A stretch of 64,000 nt of DNA from Rhodospirillaceae bacterium (GTDB lineage Bacteria; Pseudomonadota; Alphaproteobacteria; Rhodospirillales; JABJKH01), in contig JABJKH010000056.1 in assembly GCA_018660465.1 (NCBI GenBank), positions 1 to 64,000 of the forward strand, in the 5' to 3' direction. Positions 17,846-25,402 of the stretch are shown piece after piece. A model generated the notes under the pieces. It worked only from the letters and a program-made list of their open reading frames with translations, was not told where the DNA came from and ran no database searches. The position numbers and the translations under genes are program-made. Position 1 is the first letter of the stretch; every line of letters begins with the position of its first letter.

Positions 17846-18853
17846 ATGACCAATCTTCCTGAAACCATGAATTGCATCGAAATCAAAGAGCCCGGGGGGC
17901 CAGAGGCCTTGGTACCGACGACCCGCCCTGTTCCTGAAGCAGGCGAGGGCGATGTCCTGATCAAGGTTGCAGCCGCCGGCATCAACGGCCCGGACATCTA
18001 TCAGCGCAAGGGTCTCTATCCGCCGCGCCCAGGTGAGTCTGATCTGCCAGGTCTTGAAATTTCCGGCACTGTGGTGGCGTTAGGGGAGGGGGCGCAAGGT
18101 CTCTCAGTCGGTGATGATGTCTGCGCGTTGACCAACGGTGGTGGCTATGCGGAGTACTGCGTGGCTCCTGACGTACAATGCTTGCCCGTGCCGAAGGGAT
18201 TAAGCCTGATCGAAGCCGGCGGTGTCCCTGAAACCTTCTTCACGGTCTGGACCAACATCTTTGAACGCGCGGCCTTGCAAGCCGGCGAAAGCATCCTGAT
18301 CCACGGCGGCGCTGGCGGCATTGGCACGACGGCGGTGCAATTGTGCAGTGCCATGGGCGCGCGGGTGATTGCCACCGAAGGCTCTGATGAAAAATGCCAA
18401 GCGTGCCTGGACTTGGGTGCAGAAAAAGCCATCAACTTTAGAGACGAAGATTTCGTCGAAGCCGCTAAAGAATTCGGTGGCGGCAGAGGCGTGAATGTCA
18501 TCCTAGACGTCGTCGGCGGAGACTACGTCGCGAAAAACATCGCCTCCCTGGCCCGCGAAGGTCGCCTCGTCAATATCGCCTTTCTTCAGGGATCAAAAGT
18601 CGAAATCAACCTCATGACGGTCATGCTAAAATGCCTAACCATGACAGGCTCCACACTCCGCATCCAACCCAAAGCCCGCAAAGGCGAAATCGCCGCGGCC
18701 CTAAAAGAAACCGTCTGGCCGTTGATTGAGGCAGGCAAGGTAAAGCCCGTGATCCACAAAGAACTCCCCTTGGCCGAAGCCGCCGAAGGCCACCGGATCA
18801 TGGAAGGCGCAGGGCATGTGGGGAAGATTATGTTGGTGCCGTTCACGACCTAA
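17846..18853 (+). CDS. NAD(P)H:quinone oxidoreductase, PIG3-type zinc-independent MDR
   Basis: The 335-residue medium-chain reductase starts best at ATG 17846, with GAGG six bases upstream; an ATG at 17831 is an alternative. AAGINGPDIYQRKG is the PIG3-family N-terminal motif, HGGAGGIGTTAVQL the Rossmann phosphate loop, and no catalytic or structural zinc cysteines are present. Members reduce quinones or enoyl substrates with NADPH. It follows the frc terminator, so it may be transcribed separately. A link to oxalate use is not evident. Confidence 0.9.
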   Translation: MTNLPETMNCIEIKEPGGPEALVPTTRPVPEAGEGDVLIKVAAAGINGPDIYQRKGLYPPRPGESDLPGLEISGTVVALGEGAQGLSVGDDVCALTNGGGYAEYCVAPDVQCLPVPKGLSLIEAGGVPETFFTVWTNIFERAALQAGESILIHGGAGGIGTTAVQLCSAMGARVIATEGSDEKCQACLDLGAEKAINFRDEDFVEAAKEFGGGRGVNVILDVVGGDYVAKNIASLAREGRLVNIAFLQGSKVEINLMTVMLKCLTMTGSTLRIQPKARKGEIAAALKETVWPLIEAGKVKPVIHKELPLAEAAEGHRIMEGAGHVGKIMLVPFTT

Positions 18854-18949
18854 CGTTGGAAATAAATTCAGGAAATGGTGCCTTTGCTTCTCTTATCAAA
18901 CATCTAGAATGCGTGCTATCGTTGCTGCTTAATTTGAGCGAGGAATTCT

Positions 18950-19678
18950 ATGTCCATCCAGAATGATGTTTCAGAAGCCGAGTGGCAGGTGCGGGTCGAA
19001 TTGGCGGCTTGTTTTCGCTTGCTCGATATTTACGGCATGTCGGATCATACGTCGAGCCACGCGGCGGTTCGTGTGCCGGGTGAACCTGAATATTTTTTAG
19101 TGAATCCCTTTGGGTGGCTGTTCGATGAGATCACCGCGTCGAGCCTGGTAAAGGTAGATTTGGACGGCAGAATCCAAGACGGCGGAAAAATTAATGGTTC
19201 AGGATACACGGTCCACGGGGCCGTGCTTGCGGCCAGGGACGATGTCAATTGTTCCATCCATACGCATACGCGCGCGAATGTTGCCGTTGCTTCCATGGCG
19301 GACGGTCTTTTGCCCTTATCACAGCATTCACTGCAGTTTTTTGAGCGAACTTCCTACCATGACTATGATCGCCACACTGACGAGATGAAACGCTTGCAGC
19401 AAGACCTCGGCCAGAATTGGGCCATGATGTTACGCAATCACGGTGTTCTTGTGGCGGGTCGCGATGTCTCAGAAGCGTTTCAATTTACGCAGCGTCTTGA
19501 GATCGCCTGCCAAGTTCAAGTCGATGCGGGGGGCAAGAACGACCTTATTTATATCAAAGATGAAGTCGCGCGTCATTCCGCAGAAAAGTACGAACAGCAG
19601 GGCAATAGTATCGGTGCAAGATCGTGGCCCGCGTACCTGCGCAAACTCGATCGTATGGATCCATCGTATAAAGACTAG
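18950..19678 (+). CDS. Class II aldolase/adducin family protein, copy 1
   Basis: The 242-residue protein has the zinc-binding triad of class II aldolases: His104 and His106 in IHTHTRAN, and His164 in LRNHG. TASSLVKVDLDG is the usual N-terminal phosphate/substrate loop. It lacks features that specify fuculose or ribulose-phosphate substrates and belongs to the broad family found in catabolic clusters. It is closely related to the protein at 31053-31790; both end in ARSWP..LR.LDR.DPSYK. The gene lies 27 bp before the pyrophosphatase-like gene and is probably cotranscribed with it. Confidence 0.87.
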   Translation: MSIQNDVSEAEWQVRVELAACFRLLDIYGMSDHTSSHAAVRVPGEPEYFLVNPFGWLFDEITASSLVKVDLDGRIQDGGKINGSGYTVHGAVLAARDDVNCSIHTHTRANVAVASMADGLLPLSQHSLQFFERTSYHDYDRHTDEMKRLQQDLGQNWAMMLRNHGVLVAGRDVSEAFQFTQRLEIACQVQVDAGGKNDLIYIKDEVARHSAEKYEQQGNSIGARSWPAYLRKLDRMDPSYKD

Positions 19679-19705
19679 GTATCGCAAAGAACGGAGGAAA
19701 AGCCG

Positions 19706-20158
19706 GTGCCCCGGTCTGACGACATCATCAAAGTTTTTATTGAGAACGTATCTGGGTCTTCAACTAAAAATACTTTTGACGAACAGACGCTTAAACATCT
19801 CGGTTCTCAACAGGTCGCGAGCCCTTATCCGTATCCCTATGGCTTTGCGCTTAACACGCTTGGCGGGGACGGCGATTGTGTTGATTGCTTTGTGGTGACG
19901 GACAAGGCCTTGAAATCCGGCGACATTGTAGATTTTGTTCCGCTTCATCTTCTGGAACAAATTGAAGACGGCGAAGTCGATCATAAAGTTCTCGGTGTTC
20001 TTGCCGAAACCCCAAACGTTATTGATGAGCTTGCCTTGGAGACCATTCGTGCTTTCATAATGTCGGTGTTCTCAGACGTACCCGGCAAACAGATGCAACT
20101 TGGTACGCTGCACGGTGCACCGGAGGCTCTACAATACATCCGAGAGTGTCGCGTATAA
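19706..20158 (+). CDS. Compact inorganic pyrophosphatase-like protein
   Basis: The 150-residue protein uses a GTG start with a strong GGAGGA seven bases upstream. The family I pyrophosphatase core is visible: PYPYPYGFALNTLGGDGDCVD contributes Asp55, Asp57 and Asp60 of the metal site, and EDGEVDHKVLGVL supplies the second acidic cluster with a Lys. It is shorter than the usual 170-180 residues, with a reduced C-terminus and unusual Cys58 and Cys61 in the signature. It may be a substrate-shifted relative rather than the housekeeping enzyme. Position in a catabolic cluster supports that, but this is inference. Confidence 0.75.
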   Translation: MPRSDDIIKVFIENVSGSSTKNTFDEQTLKHLGSQQVASPYPYPYGFALNTLGGDGDCVDCFVVTDKALKSGDIVDFVPLHLLEQIEDGEVDHKVLGVLAETPNVIDELALETIRAFIMSVFSDVPGKQMQLGTLHGAPEALQYIRECRV

Positions 20159-20202
20159 ATCCGGTACTGGTTCAGCGAAGAGACAGAGCATGGGAATATT
20201 TG

Positions 20203-21168
20203 ATGACCAAAAATTTACTTATTTATGACGCCCGCGCGGCGCGTTATAAGGAACTTCTAGAACCCTTATTCCCGGATATCAGCATCTATACAGCGACCAC
20301 CGAAGAGGAGGCCATCGCTATCGTCGGCAACGCCCATGTGCTGTTCGCCCTAGGCCATTTGTTCAGCGACGACCTGGTGTCCAGGGCGGCAAAATTAGAA
20401 TGGGCGCAGGCCCTGACCACCGGTGTGGATGGCGTTTTCATGCTGACCGCTCTTTCGAATGACATTATTCTGACCAATGCGCGAGGCATCCATGGCCCGC
20501 AGATGTCGGAAATGGCATTCATGCATATGCTCGCGCTGACCCGAAACTTTCCCCGCATGGTCCACAACCAGACTGCCGCCAAATGGGATCGCTGGCCGCA
20601 AGCGCTGTTGCATGAAAAAACAATCACCATCGTCGGTGTCGGGGTCATTGCCGAAGATTTGGCGCCGAAGTGCAAGGCCTTCAACATGACCGTCTACGGC
20701 GTGAGCGGGACCAAGCGCGACGTGCCCGGCTTCGATCGCATGTTCGGTCGGGACGAACTTATCAAGGCGGCCTCTCTCTCGGATTACCTTTTGCTTCTGG
20801 TTCCCTATTCGGCTGAGACGGACAAGCTGGTGGACGCGGACGTGCTGGCGGCCATGAAGCCCGACGCCTATATCGTGAATCTGGCCCGGGGCGGCGTGCT
20901 TGATGAGGATGCGCTAATGGACGTCCTCCGCGCAGGCAAGATTGCCGGTGCCGGGCTCGATGTGTTTGCCGAGCGCCCGCTGCCGTCGGACCACCCGTTC
21001 TGGTCCATGGACAACGTCCTCATTACGCCCCAAGTTGGCGGCATGAGCGCCACGTACCAGGACCAGATGGTGCCCATACTCGAACAAAACATTCGCCATT
21101 TTCTCAGGAGAGAATTTGACAAAATGGTCAACGTGGTTGATCACCGCCTGTTGGATGCACCAGCCTAA
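20203..21168 (+). CDS. D-isomer 2-hydroxyacid dehydrogenase-like protein with His-to-Gln change
   Basis: The 321-residue protein starts best at ATG 20203 (MTKNLLIYDA); an in-frame GTG at 20146 would overlap the previous gene. The NAD-binding segment is TIVGVGVIAEDLAP (142-155), with the last glycine of GxGxxG replaced by Ala. Catalytic Arg229 is in NLARGGVLDEDAL and Glu257 in VFAERPL. The catalytic His of the TPH motif is replaced by Gln277 in ITPQVGG. Without the His, classical 2-ketoacid reduction should be weak, so the substrate or reaction may differ. It is followed 14 bp later by the M24 gene; the two look cotranscribed and have GC-rich codon use compared with the GST gene. Confidence 0.8.
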   Translation: MTKNLLIYDARAARYKELLEPLFPDISIYTATTEEEAIAIVGNAHVLFALGHLFSDDLVSRAAKLEWAQALTTGVDGVFMLTALSNDIILTNARGIHGPQMSEMAFMHMLALTRNFPRMVHNQTAAKWDRWPQALLHEKTITIVGVGVIAEDLAPKCKAFNMTVYGVSGTKRDVPGFDRMFGRDELIKAASLSDYLLLLVPYSAETDKLVDADVLAAMKPDAYIVNLARGGVLDEDALMDVLRAGKIAGAGLDVFAERPLPSDHPFWSMDNVLITPQVGGMSATYQDQMVPILEQNIRHFLRREFDKMVNVVDHRLLDAPA

Positions 21169-21182
21169 GGAAGGATAAGACC

Positions 21183-22373
21183 ATGCCAAGTGACGAAAAA
21201 CTCGTCCACCCCATCTCGAGCGAAGAACTAGAGCGACGCTGGAGCGCCGTCCGCACCGCCATGGACGACCAGGGAGTCGGCGCATTGGTAATGCAGAACA
21301 ACAACGAATTTCTTGGTGGCTATGTAAAGTGGTTCACCGATATACCGGCCCGAAACTCATACCCCCATACCATTATTTTCCACCGCGAAGACAAGATGAC
21401 CCTGGTTTGTCAGGGCCCCATGGACGGCGACCGCTCCATCAAGGAAGCGACCATGGGCACCCGAGGCATAGGTCGCATCTGTACCAACCCAAGCTATTCG
21501 TCGATTAACTACACAAAGACCTACGATGCGACGCAAGCGGCCGACGATCTCAGGTCTCGGGGCTATAAAACTATCGGGTTCGTTGGCCCAGGCGCCATAT
21601 CGTACCCCTTCGTCGAACATCTAAAAGAAAATGTCTCTGCTGAATTCATTGACGCCTCGGACTTGGTGGACGGGATCAAGGCCATCAAGTCGCCCGAAGA
21701 AATCGAGCGCATTAAGGAAACCGCCCTTATGCAGGACCAGGTCATTGAGGCTATTGCTGCGAACATCAAGCCCGGCATGAAAGATTTCGAGGTTGCCGCC
21801 CTGGCCCAGTACACGGGCCAGATCAACGGCAGCGAACAGGGTATTTTCCTAGGGACCTCCGCGCCCCAGGGCAAACCGTCGATGTTCATGCAGCGCCACA
21901 ACCAGGGCCGCGAATTGCAGGAAGGCGACCATCTGGCCCTGCTCGTGGAAAATAACGGCCCCGGCGGGTTCTATACGGAAATTTCTCGCACCTTCGTGTT
22001 GGGCAAGGCGTCGAACCAACTGACCGATGACTTTCAGGCTACGGTAGAGGCTCAGCAGAACACACTGAAAATGCTCAAGCCCGGTGTTCCCTGCAAAGAT
22101 ATCTACGAAGCCCACAATGAGTACATGCGGAGTCAGGGTCTGCCTGAGGAACGCCGACTTTATTCTCACGGCCAGGGTTACGACATGGTTGAGCGCCCGC
22201 TCATTCGCGACGATGAAACAATGACCTTGGAAAAGGACATGAACATCGTCGTCCACCCAGGCTTCGGTAACGACAGGGTTTTCGCCGTTGTCTGCGACAA
22301 CTACCTCATTACCGAAAACGGCGTTAGCAAATGCCTTCACAAGACACCGCAAAAAATCATCGAGGTCTATTAG
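21183..22373 (+). CDS. M24 'pita-bread' family protein, creatinase-like, metal ligands lost
   Basis: The 396-residue protein has the two-domain layout of creatinase/prolidase: N-terminal domain with ERRWSAVRTAMDDQGVGALV, and a C-terminal M24 fold from about 165. The dinuclear metal ligands of peptidases are replaced: the first Asp region reads VENNGPGGFYTEISRTF, and the Glu pair falls in VVHPGFG and VVCDNYLI. The active-site His is kept in YSHGQGYD. Creatinase is a known metal-free member, so this is probably a C-N hydrolase rather than a peptidase. The substrate is unknown. It is preceded by the atypical dehydrogenase and followed 36 bp later by a GST. Confidence 0.8.
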   Translation: MPSDEKLVHPISSEELERRWSAVRTAMDDQGVGALVMQNNNEFLGGYVKWFTDIPARNSYPHTIIFHREDKMTLVCQGPMDGDRSIKEATMGTRGIGRICTNPSYSSINYTKTYDATQAADDLRSRGYKTIGFVGPGAISYPFVEHLKENVSAEFIDASDLVDGIKAIKSPEEIERIKETALMQDQVIEAIAANIKPGMKDFEVAALAQYTGQINGSEQGIFLGTSAPQGKPSMFMQRHNQGRELQEGDHLALLVENNGPGGFYTEISRTFVLGKASNQLTDDFQATVEAQQNTLKMLKPGVPCKDIYEAHNEYMRSQGLPEERRLYSHGQGYDMVERPLIRDDETMTLEKDMNIVVHPGFGNDRVFAVVCDNYLITENGVSKCLHKTPQKIIEVY

Positions 22374-22409
22374 GCCACCCAAAACGACGACGCTACAGGA
22401 AACCAAAAA

Positions 22410-23201
22410 ATGTTAGAGCTATATCATAGCGGATTGAGTACATGCTCAAAACAAGTTCGCCACTGCCTTAAAGAAAAGGGAGTAGAATACGCGAGCAGGT
22501 ATATAGAACTTTGGAAATACGAAAATTTAAACCCTGAATACCTAAAACTTAATCCAAATGGCGTTGTGCCAGTTTTGGTTCACGATGGCACTCCGATCTA
22601 CAACGCTGTCGCTATACTCGAATATATTGATGATGCATTCCCAGACCCTTCTCTTAAGCCCGAAGACCCGAAGTTGCGCTGGCGCATGCGTCATTGGATG
22701 TGGATGGGCGACTACGTTCATCAAGCCATAATCAATTTAACCTTCTCTGCCCGGTTAAAATCTTTGGTCGACGAATTGTCGGAAGAAGACAAAGCCAAAA
22801 TGATAGCCAACACGCCGATGCCCGAACGCCGTGAAAGATGGCGTCGGATGTCGGGAGATGGATACAGCGAAGGTGAAATCCGATCTGCGTTAGAAATTGT
22901 CGATTACACTGTCAACTGGCTGGAAAAAGATTTGAATGAAACGACGTGGATTGCTGGCGATTCTATGTCGCTCGCTGACATTTACGTGCTCTCCAATATT
23001 CATCGTGTTCGAGAACTCTATCCAGAAAAAGTTAATCCAGACGATTTCCCTAAAATAAATGCATGGCGAGATAAATTAATGCTCCGCCCCGCTGCCGTAG
23101 AAGCCTATAGCACTGGCACGCCAGAAACACCGCCGCGTCCCGATGGCAAATCCATTGAAGGTATCGATTGCGATCTAGAAGAAATAATGCGCGCCCGATA
23201 A
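22410..23201 (+). CDS. Glutathione S-transferase family protein
   Basis: The 263-residue protein has an N-terminal thioredoxin-like domain with HSGLSTCSKQVRHCLKEKG (candidate catalytic Ser10 or Cys12), NPNGVVPVL containing the cis-Pro, and the glutathione-binding acid in NAVAILEYID. The C-terminal helical domain carries the folding motif SLADIYVL. The N-terminus resembles the LigE/LigF-like and related bacterial GSTs. Codon use is more AT-rich than the two genes before it. It probably acts on a metabolite of the same pathway, but no substrate can be named. Confidence 0.9.
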   Translation: MLELYHSGLSTCSKQVRHCLKEKGVEYASRYIELWKYENLNPEYLKLNPNGVVPVLVHDGTPIYNAVAILEYIDDAFPDPSLKPEDPKLRWRMRHWMWMGDYVHQAIINLTFSARLKSLVDELSEEDKAKMIANTPMPERRERWRRMSGDGYSEGEIRSALEIVDYTVNWLEKDLNETTWIAGDSMSLADIYVLSNIHRVRELYPEKVNPDDFPKINAWRDKLMLRPAAVEAYSTGTPETPPRPDGKSIEGIDCDLEEIMRAR

Positions 23202-23254
23202 CCGGAACCCTTTGGTGAGACCAAGGTGTTCCTGGCCAAACATCTGAATTAGAG

Positions 23255-23989
23255 CTACCTGACCCCGATTTCTGTAAGAGGGACACTGCCAGCGTCGGCA
23301 TTCAGCTTTTCCTCGAGTTCATCCAACGTGAAAACCCATCCGAGCCGGCGCTGAATGTTCGCGAGACCAAACTGATGAAGGTCCTGCCCGTAGGCCGAGG
23401 CGACGCAATCGGATGGTACAACAACGCTGTAATTACGGCTGTATGCCCCAAAAACGGAAGCTAAAACGCAGGTGTTTGTGTTGCAGCCGGCGATGAGCAG
23501 CGTATCGACATCCAGGCCGCGCAACAGGCCTTCAAGCTGGGTCCCGTAAAACATATCGAACGTTCGTTTGCTGTCGATCAGATAGTCCTCTTGTTGAACA
23601 TCCAGGTCCGGGACCAATTCTCCTTCTCGCGAGCCTGGGGATTTATGGCGGGCAAAATTGCTTTGCTGGTGAGGCGTGAAAGATTGCTTGGCGCCGAGCA
23701 TCGCCCGCTCAAAAGGATGCTTCCCCAAGAGAGGGTCTTCATAAACTGTGTACACATGAATAATGGGAATATTCGAATTTCTCGCGAGTGAAATTAGGCG
23801 GTTGGTTCCCGCGATGACACGCTGGCATTCTTCAGCAGGTACAGGCAGCGTGGCGATCTCCGGCTCAAGATTCCCGCGCTGACAATCGATGGTCACCACA
23901 GCGGATTTTCCCGGAATGAGGTGCAACGCCTCATTCATCTTATTCACCACATCGGAGCGATCCAACATGCCAACTGACTCATCTTTCAT
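23255..23989 (-). CDS. Isochorismatase-like cysteine hydrolase
   Basis: The 244-residue protein has the catalytic triad of the isochorismatase-like hydrolases: Asp35 in VTIDCQRG, Lys141 in DSKRTFDMFYG, and Cys174 in GCNTNTCVLAS. The family includes nicotinamidase, N-carbamoylsarcosine amidase, biuret hydrolase and maleamate amidase. An amidase is the best guess, because N-carbamoylsarcosine amidase acts in the creatinine pathway and a creatinase-like gene is adjacent. It is convergent with the GST gene. A GTGGGGG stretch precedes the ATG. Confidence 0.88.
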   Translation of the reverse strand: MKDESVGMLDRSDVVNKMNEALHLIPGKSAVVTIDCQRGNLEPEIATLPVPAEECQRVIAGTNRLISLARNSNIPIIHVYTVYEDPLLGKHPFERAMLGAKQSFTPHQQSNFARHKSPGSREGELVPDLDVQQEDYLIDSKRTFDMFYGTQLEGLLRGLDVDTLLIAGCNTNTCVLASVFGAYSRNYSVVVPSDCVASAYGQDLHQFGLANIQRRLGWVFTLDELEEKLNADAGSVPLTEIGVR

Positions 23990-24189
23990 AATGCCCCCAC
24001 TTTCAAATTCTTAAGTTATAGACGCAATTATAACACCGCCTTGGCACCAAGCGAGCGCCACTACCGCGGACAAGCATATTTGGTATATCATGAATGTTCA
24101 AATAACTCGTGAGACGTTAACGCCTTATTTGGTTCCGGCTTACAAGTTTTACGCCCTGGAAGCGGACATTAAAATTATCCTATTACCGT

Positions 24190-25230
24190 TTATGCGTTCT
24201 GCGCCTGAACGATGGTGAACAACTTTGTCTCACTGCCACGACCACGTAATTGAACGGTACCTTTGTGCTGCGCTTGAAATGTCGGGGATAAGGTAATGCG
24301 TTCAAGCAACTCAGCGGAGATAAGCAAGGAGCTATCCAGAGACTTGCACTGTTGTTCAATGCGGGCCGTCGCGTTGACGGTGTCACCAAAATAACTAATT
24401 TCTTGTTTTTGATCGCCGATTTGGCTGATAACCACCGGACCGCCATGAAGACCAATTCGAAAAGCCGGTACGGTGCCAAACTCCAGTTCATAATCCGGTG
24501 CAAGGTCGTTAACCCGTTTGGCGATTGCAAAGCAGCAGAGGATCGACCGCATGTTCGCAGCATTCGCACGAATGGGCCAGGTCACCACGACTTGATCCCC
24601 AACATAGCGGTGAATTTCACCGCCATGCTCGATAATCGGTTCTGTAATGTCGAAAAAGAATTTAGTGATCATACTCTGGACACCAACGTCGCCCAATCGT
24701 TCAGCAAGCGGTGTTGATCCGACCAAGTCTAGGAACATAAAAATTTTCTCTTCACGAATTGGCCTGTGATACTTTCCCAGTACAAAATTGATTAATGTAC
24801 GACCGCCAATAATGCGAACGATTTGAAGGCCAGTCTGCATCAAGACAATTGCAGTAAATACAAATAGCAACGTGCGAAAAAACTCAGGATCAGTGATAAA
24901 TTCAAGGCCATATAAATCATGGAATATCGCCCGAGCGAACAACCCTACAAATATGACAATGAGTACTAAAACGACAGATTTTAGGGCGATGGCTGTTAGA
25001 AAATGAAGCCGCCTAATGCGGACGCCGTAGCGACTTTGAACCGCAAGAATTTCAAAGCCCCAGACAAGCGAACTGCCCACCAGCCAATTTATCCCGCCAT
25101 GAAACATGGCTGTGGCCTGCTCGTCTATTTTCTCAAGGTTCCCCAAATAACCGTCGAGCACTCCTAGCAGGGTGGATAGAATTACGAGTATGAAAAACAA
25201 CCGTAATCTAGAAGCCACCAATCTGGACAT
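24190..25230 (-). CDS. Membrane-bound class III adenylate cyclase
   Basis: The 346-residue protein has about four transmembrane helices (about 11-27, 45-62, 75-98 and 118-140) and a C-terminal class III cyclase domain. Both metal-binding Asp residues are present, in FLDLVGST and VGDQVVVTW. The purine/ribose segment is YFGDTVNATARIE. An AAGGGGGAA Shine-Dalgarno precedes the ATG. No recognised ligand-sensing domain is present other than the membrane part. A second cyclase with a different membrane region is at 45546-47021. Confidence 0.9.
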   Translation of the reverse strand: MSRLVASRLRLFFILVILSTLLGVLDGYLGNLEKIDEQATAMFHGGINWLVGSSLVWGFEILAVQSRYGVRIRRLHFLTAIALKSVVLVLIVIFVGLFARAIFHDLYGLEFITDPEFFRTLLFVFTAIVLMQTGLQIVRIIGGRTLINFVLGKYHRPIREEKIFMFLDLVGSTPLAERLGDVGVQSMITKFFFDITEPIIEHGGEIHRYVGDQVVVTWPIRANAANMRSILCCFAIAKRVNDLAPDYELEFGTVPAFRIGLHGGPVVISQIGDQKQEISYFGDTVNATARIEQQCKSLDSSLLISAELLERITLSPTFQAQHKGTVQLRGRGSETKLFTIVQAQNA

Positions 25231-25402
25231 AAGAATTCCCCCTTAACCTAAATCGTACCTTAGGTTGATAGGACGTAACACCTGAAAATTGGGTGAAAGG
25301 CGCAATATCAAAATGCCAATTATTCCAGCAGGACAGCGAGCTGTGTCAAATGGCCGCCCCCGCTTTCTTGTTTGAGCCAGATCGATGGAAGGCTGGACTT
25401 GT

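Noticed and set aside
24090-24215. 41-residue frame (MNVQITRETLTPYLVPAY...) in the gap before the cyclase stop
   Set aside because: It has no Shine-Dalgarno, overlaps the 3' end of the cyclase gene and matches no family I recognise; the composition alone is not enough.
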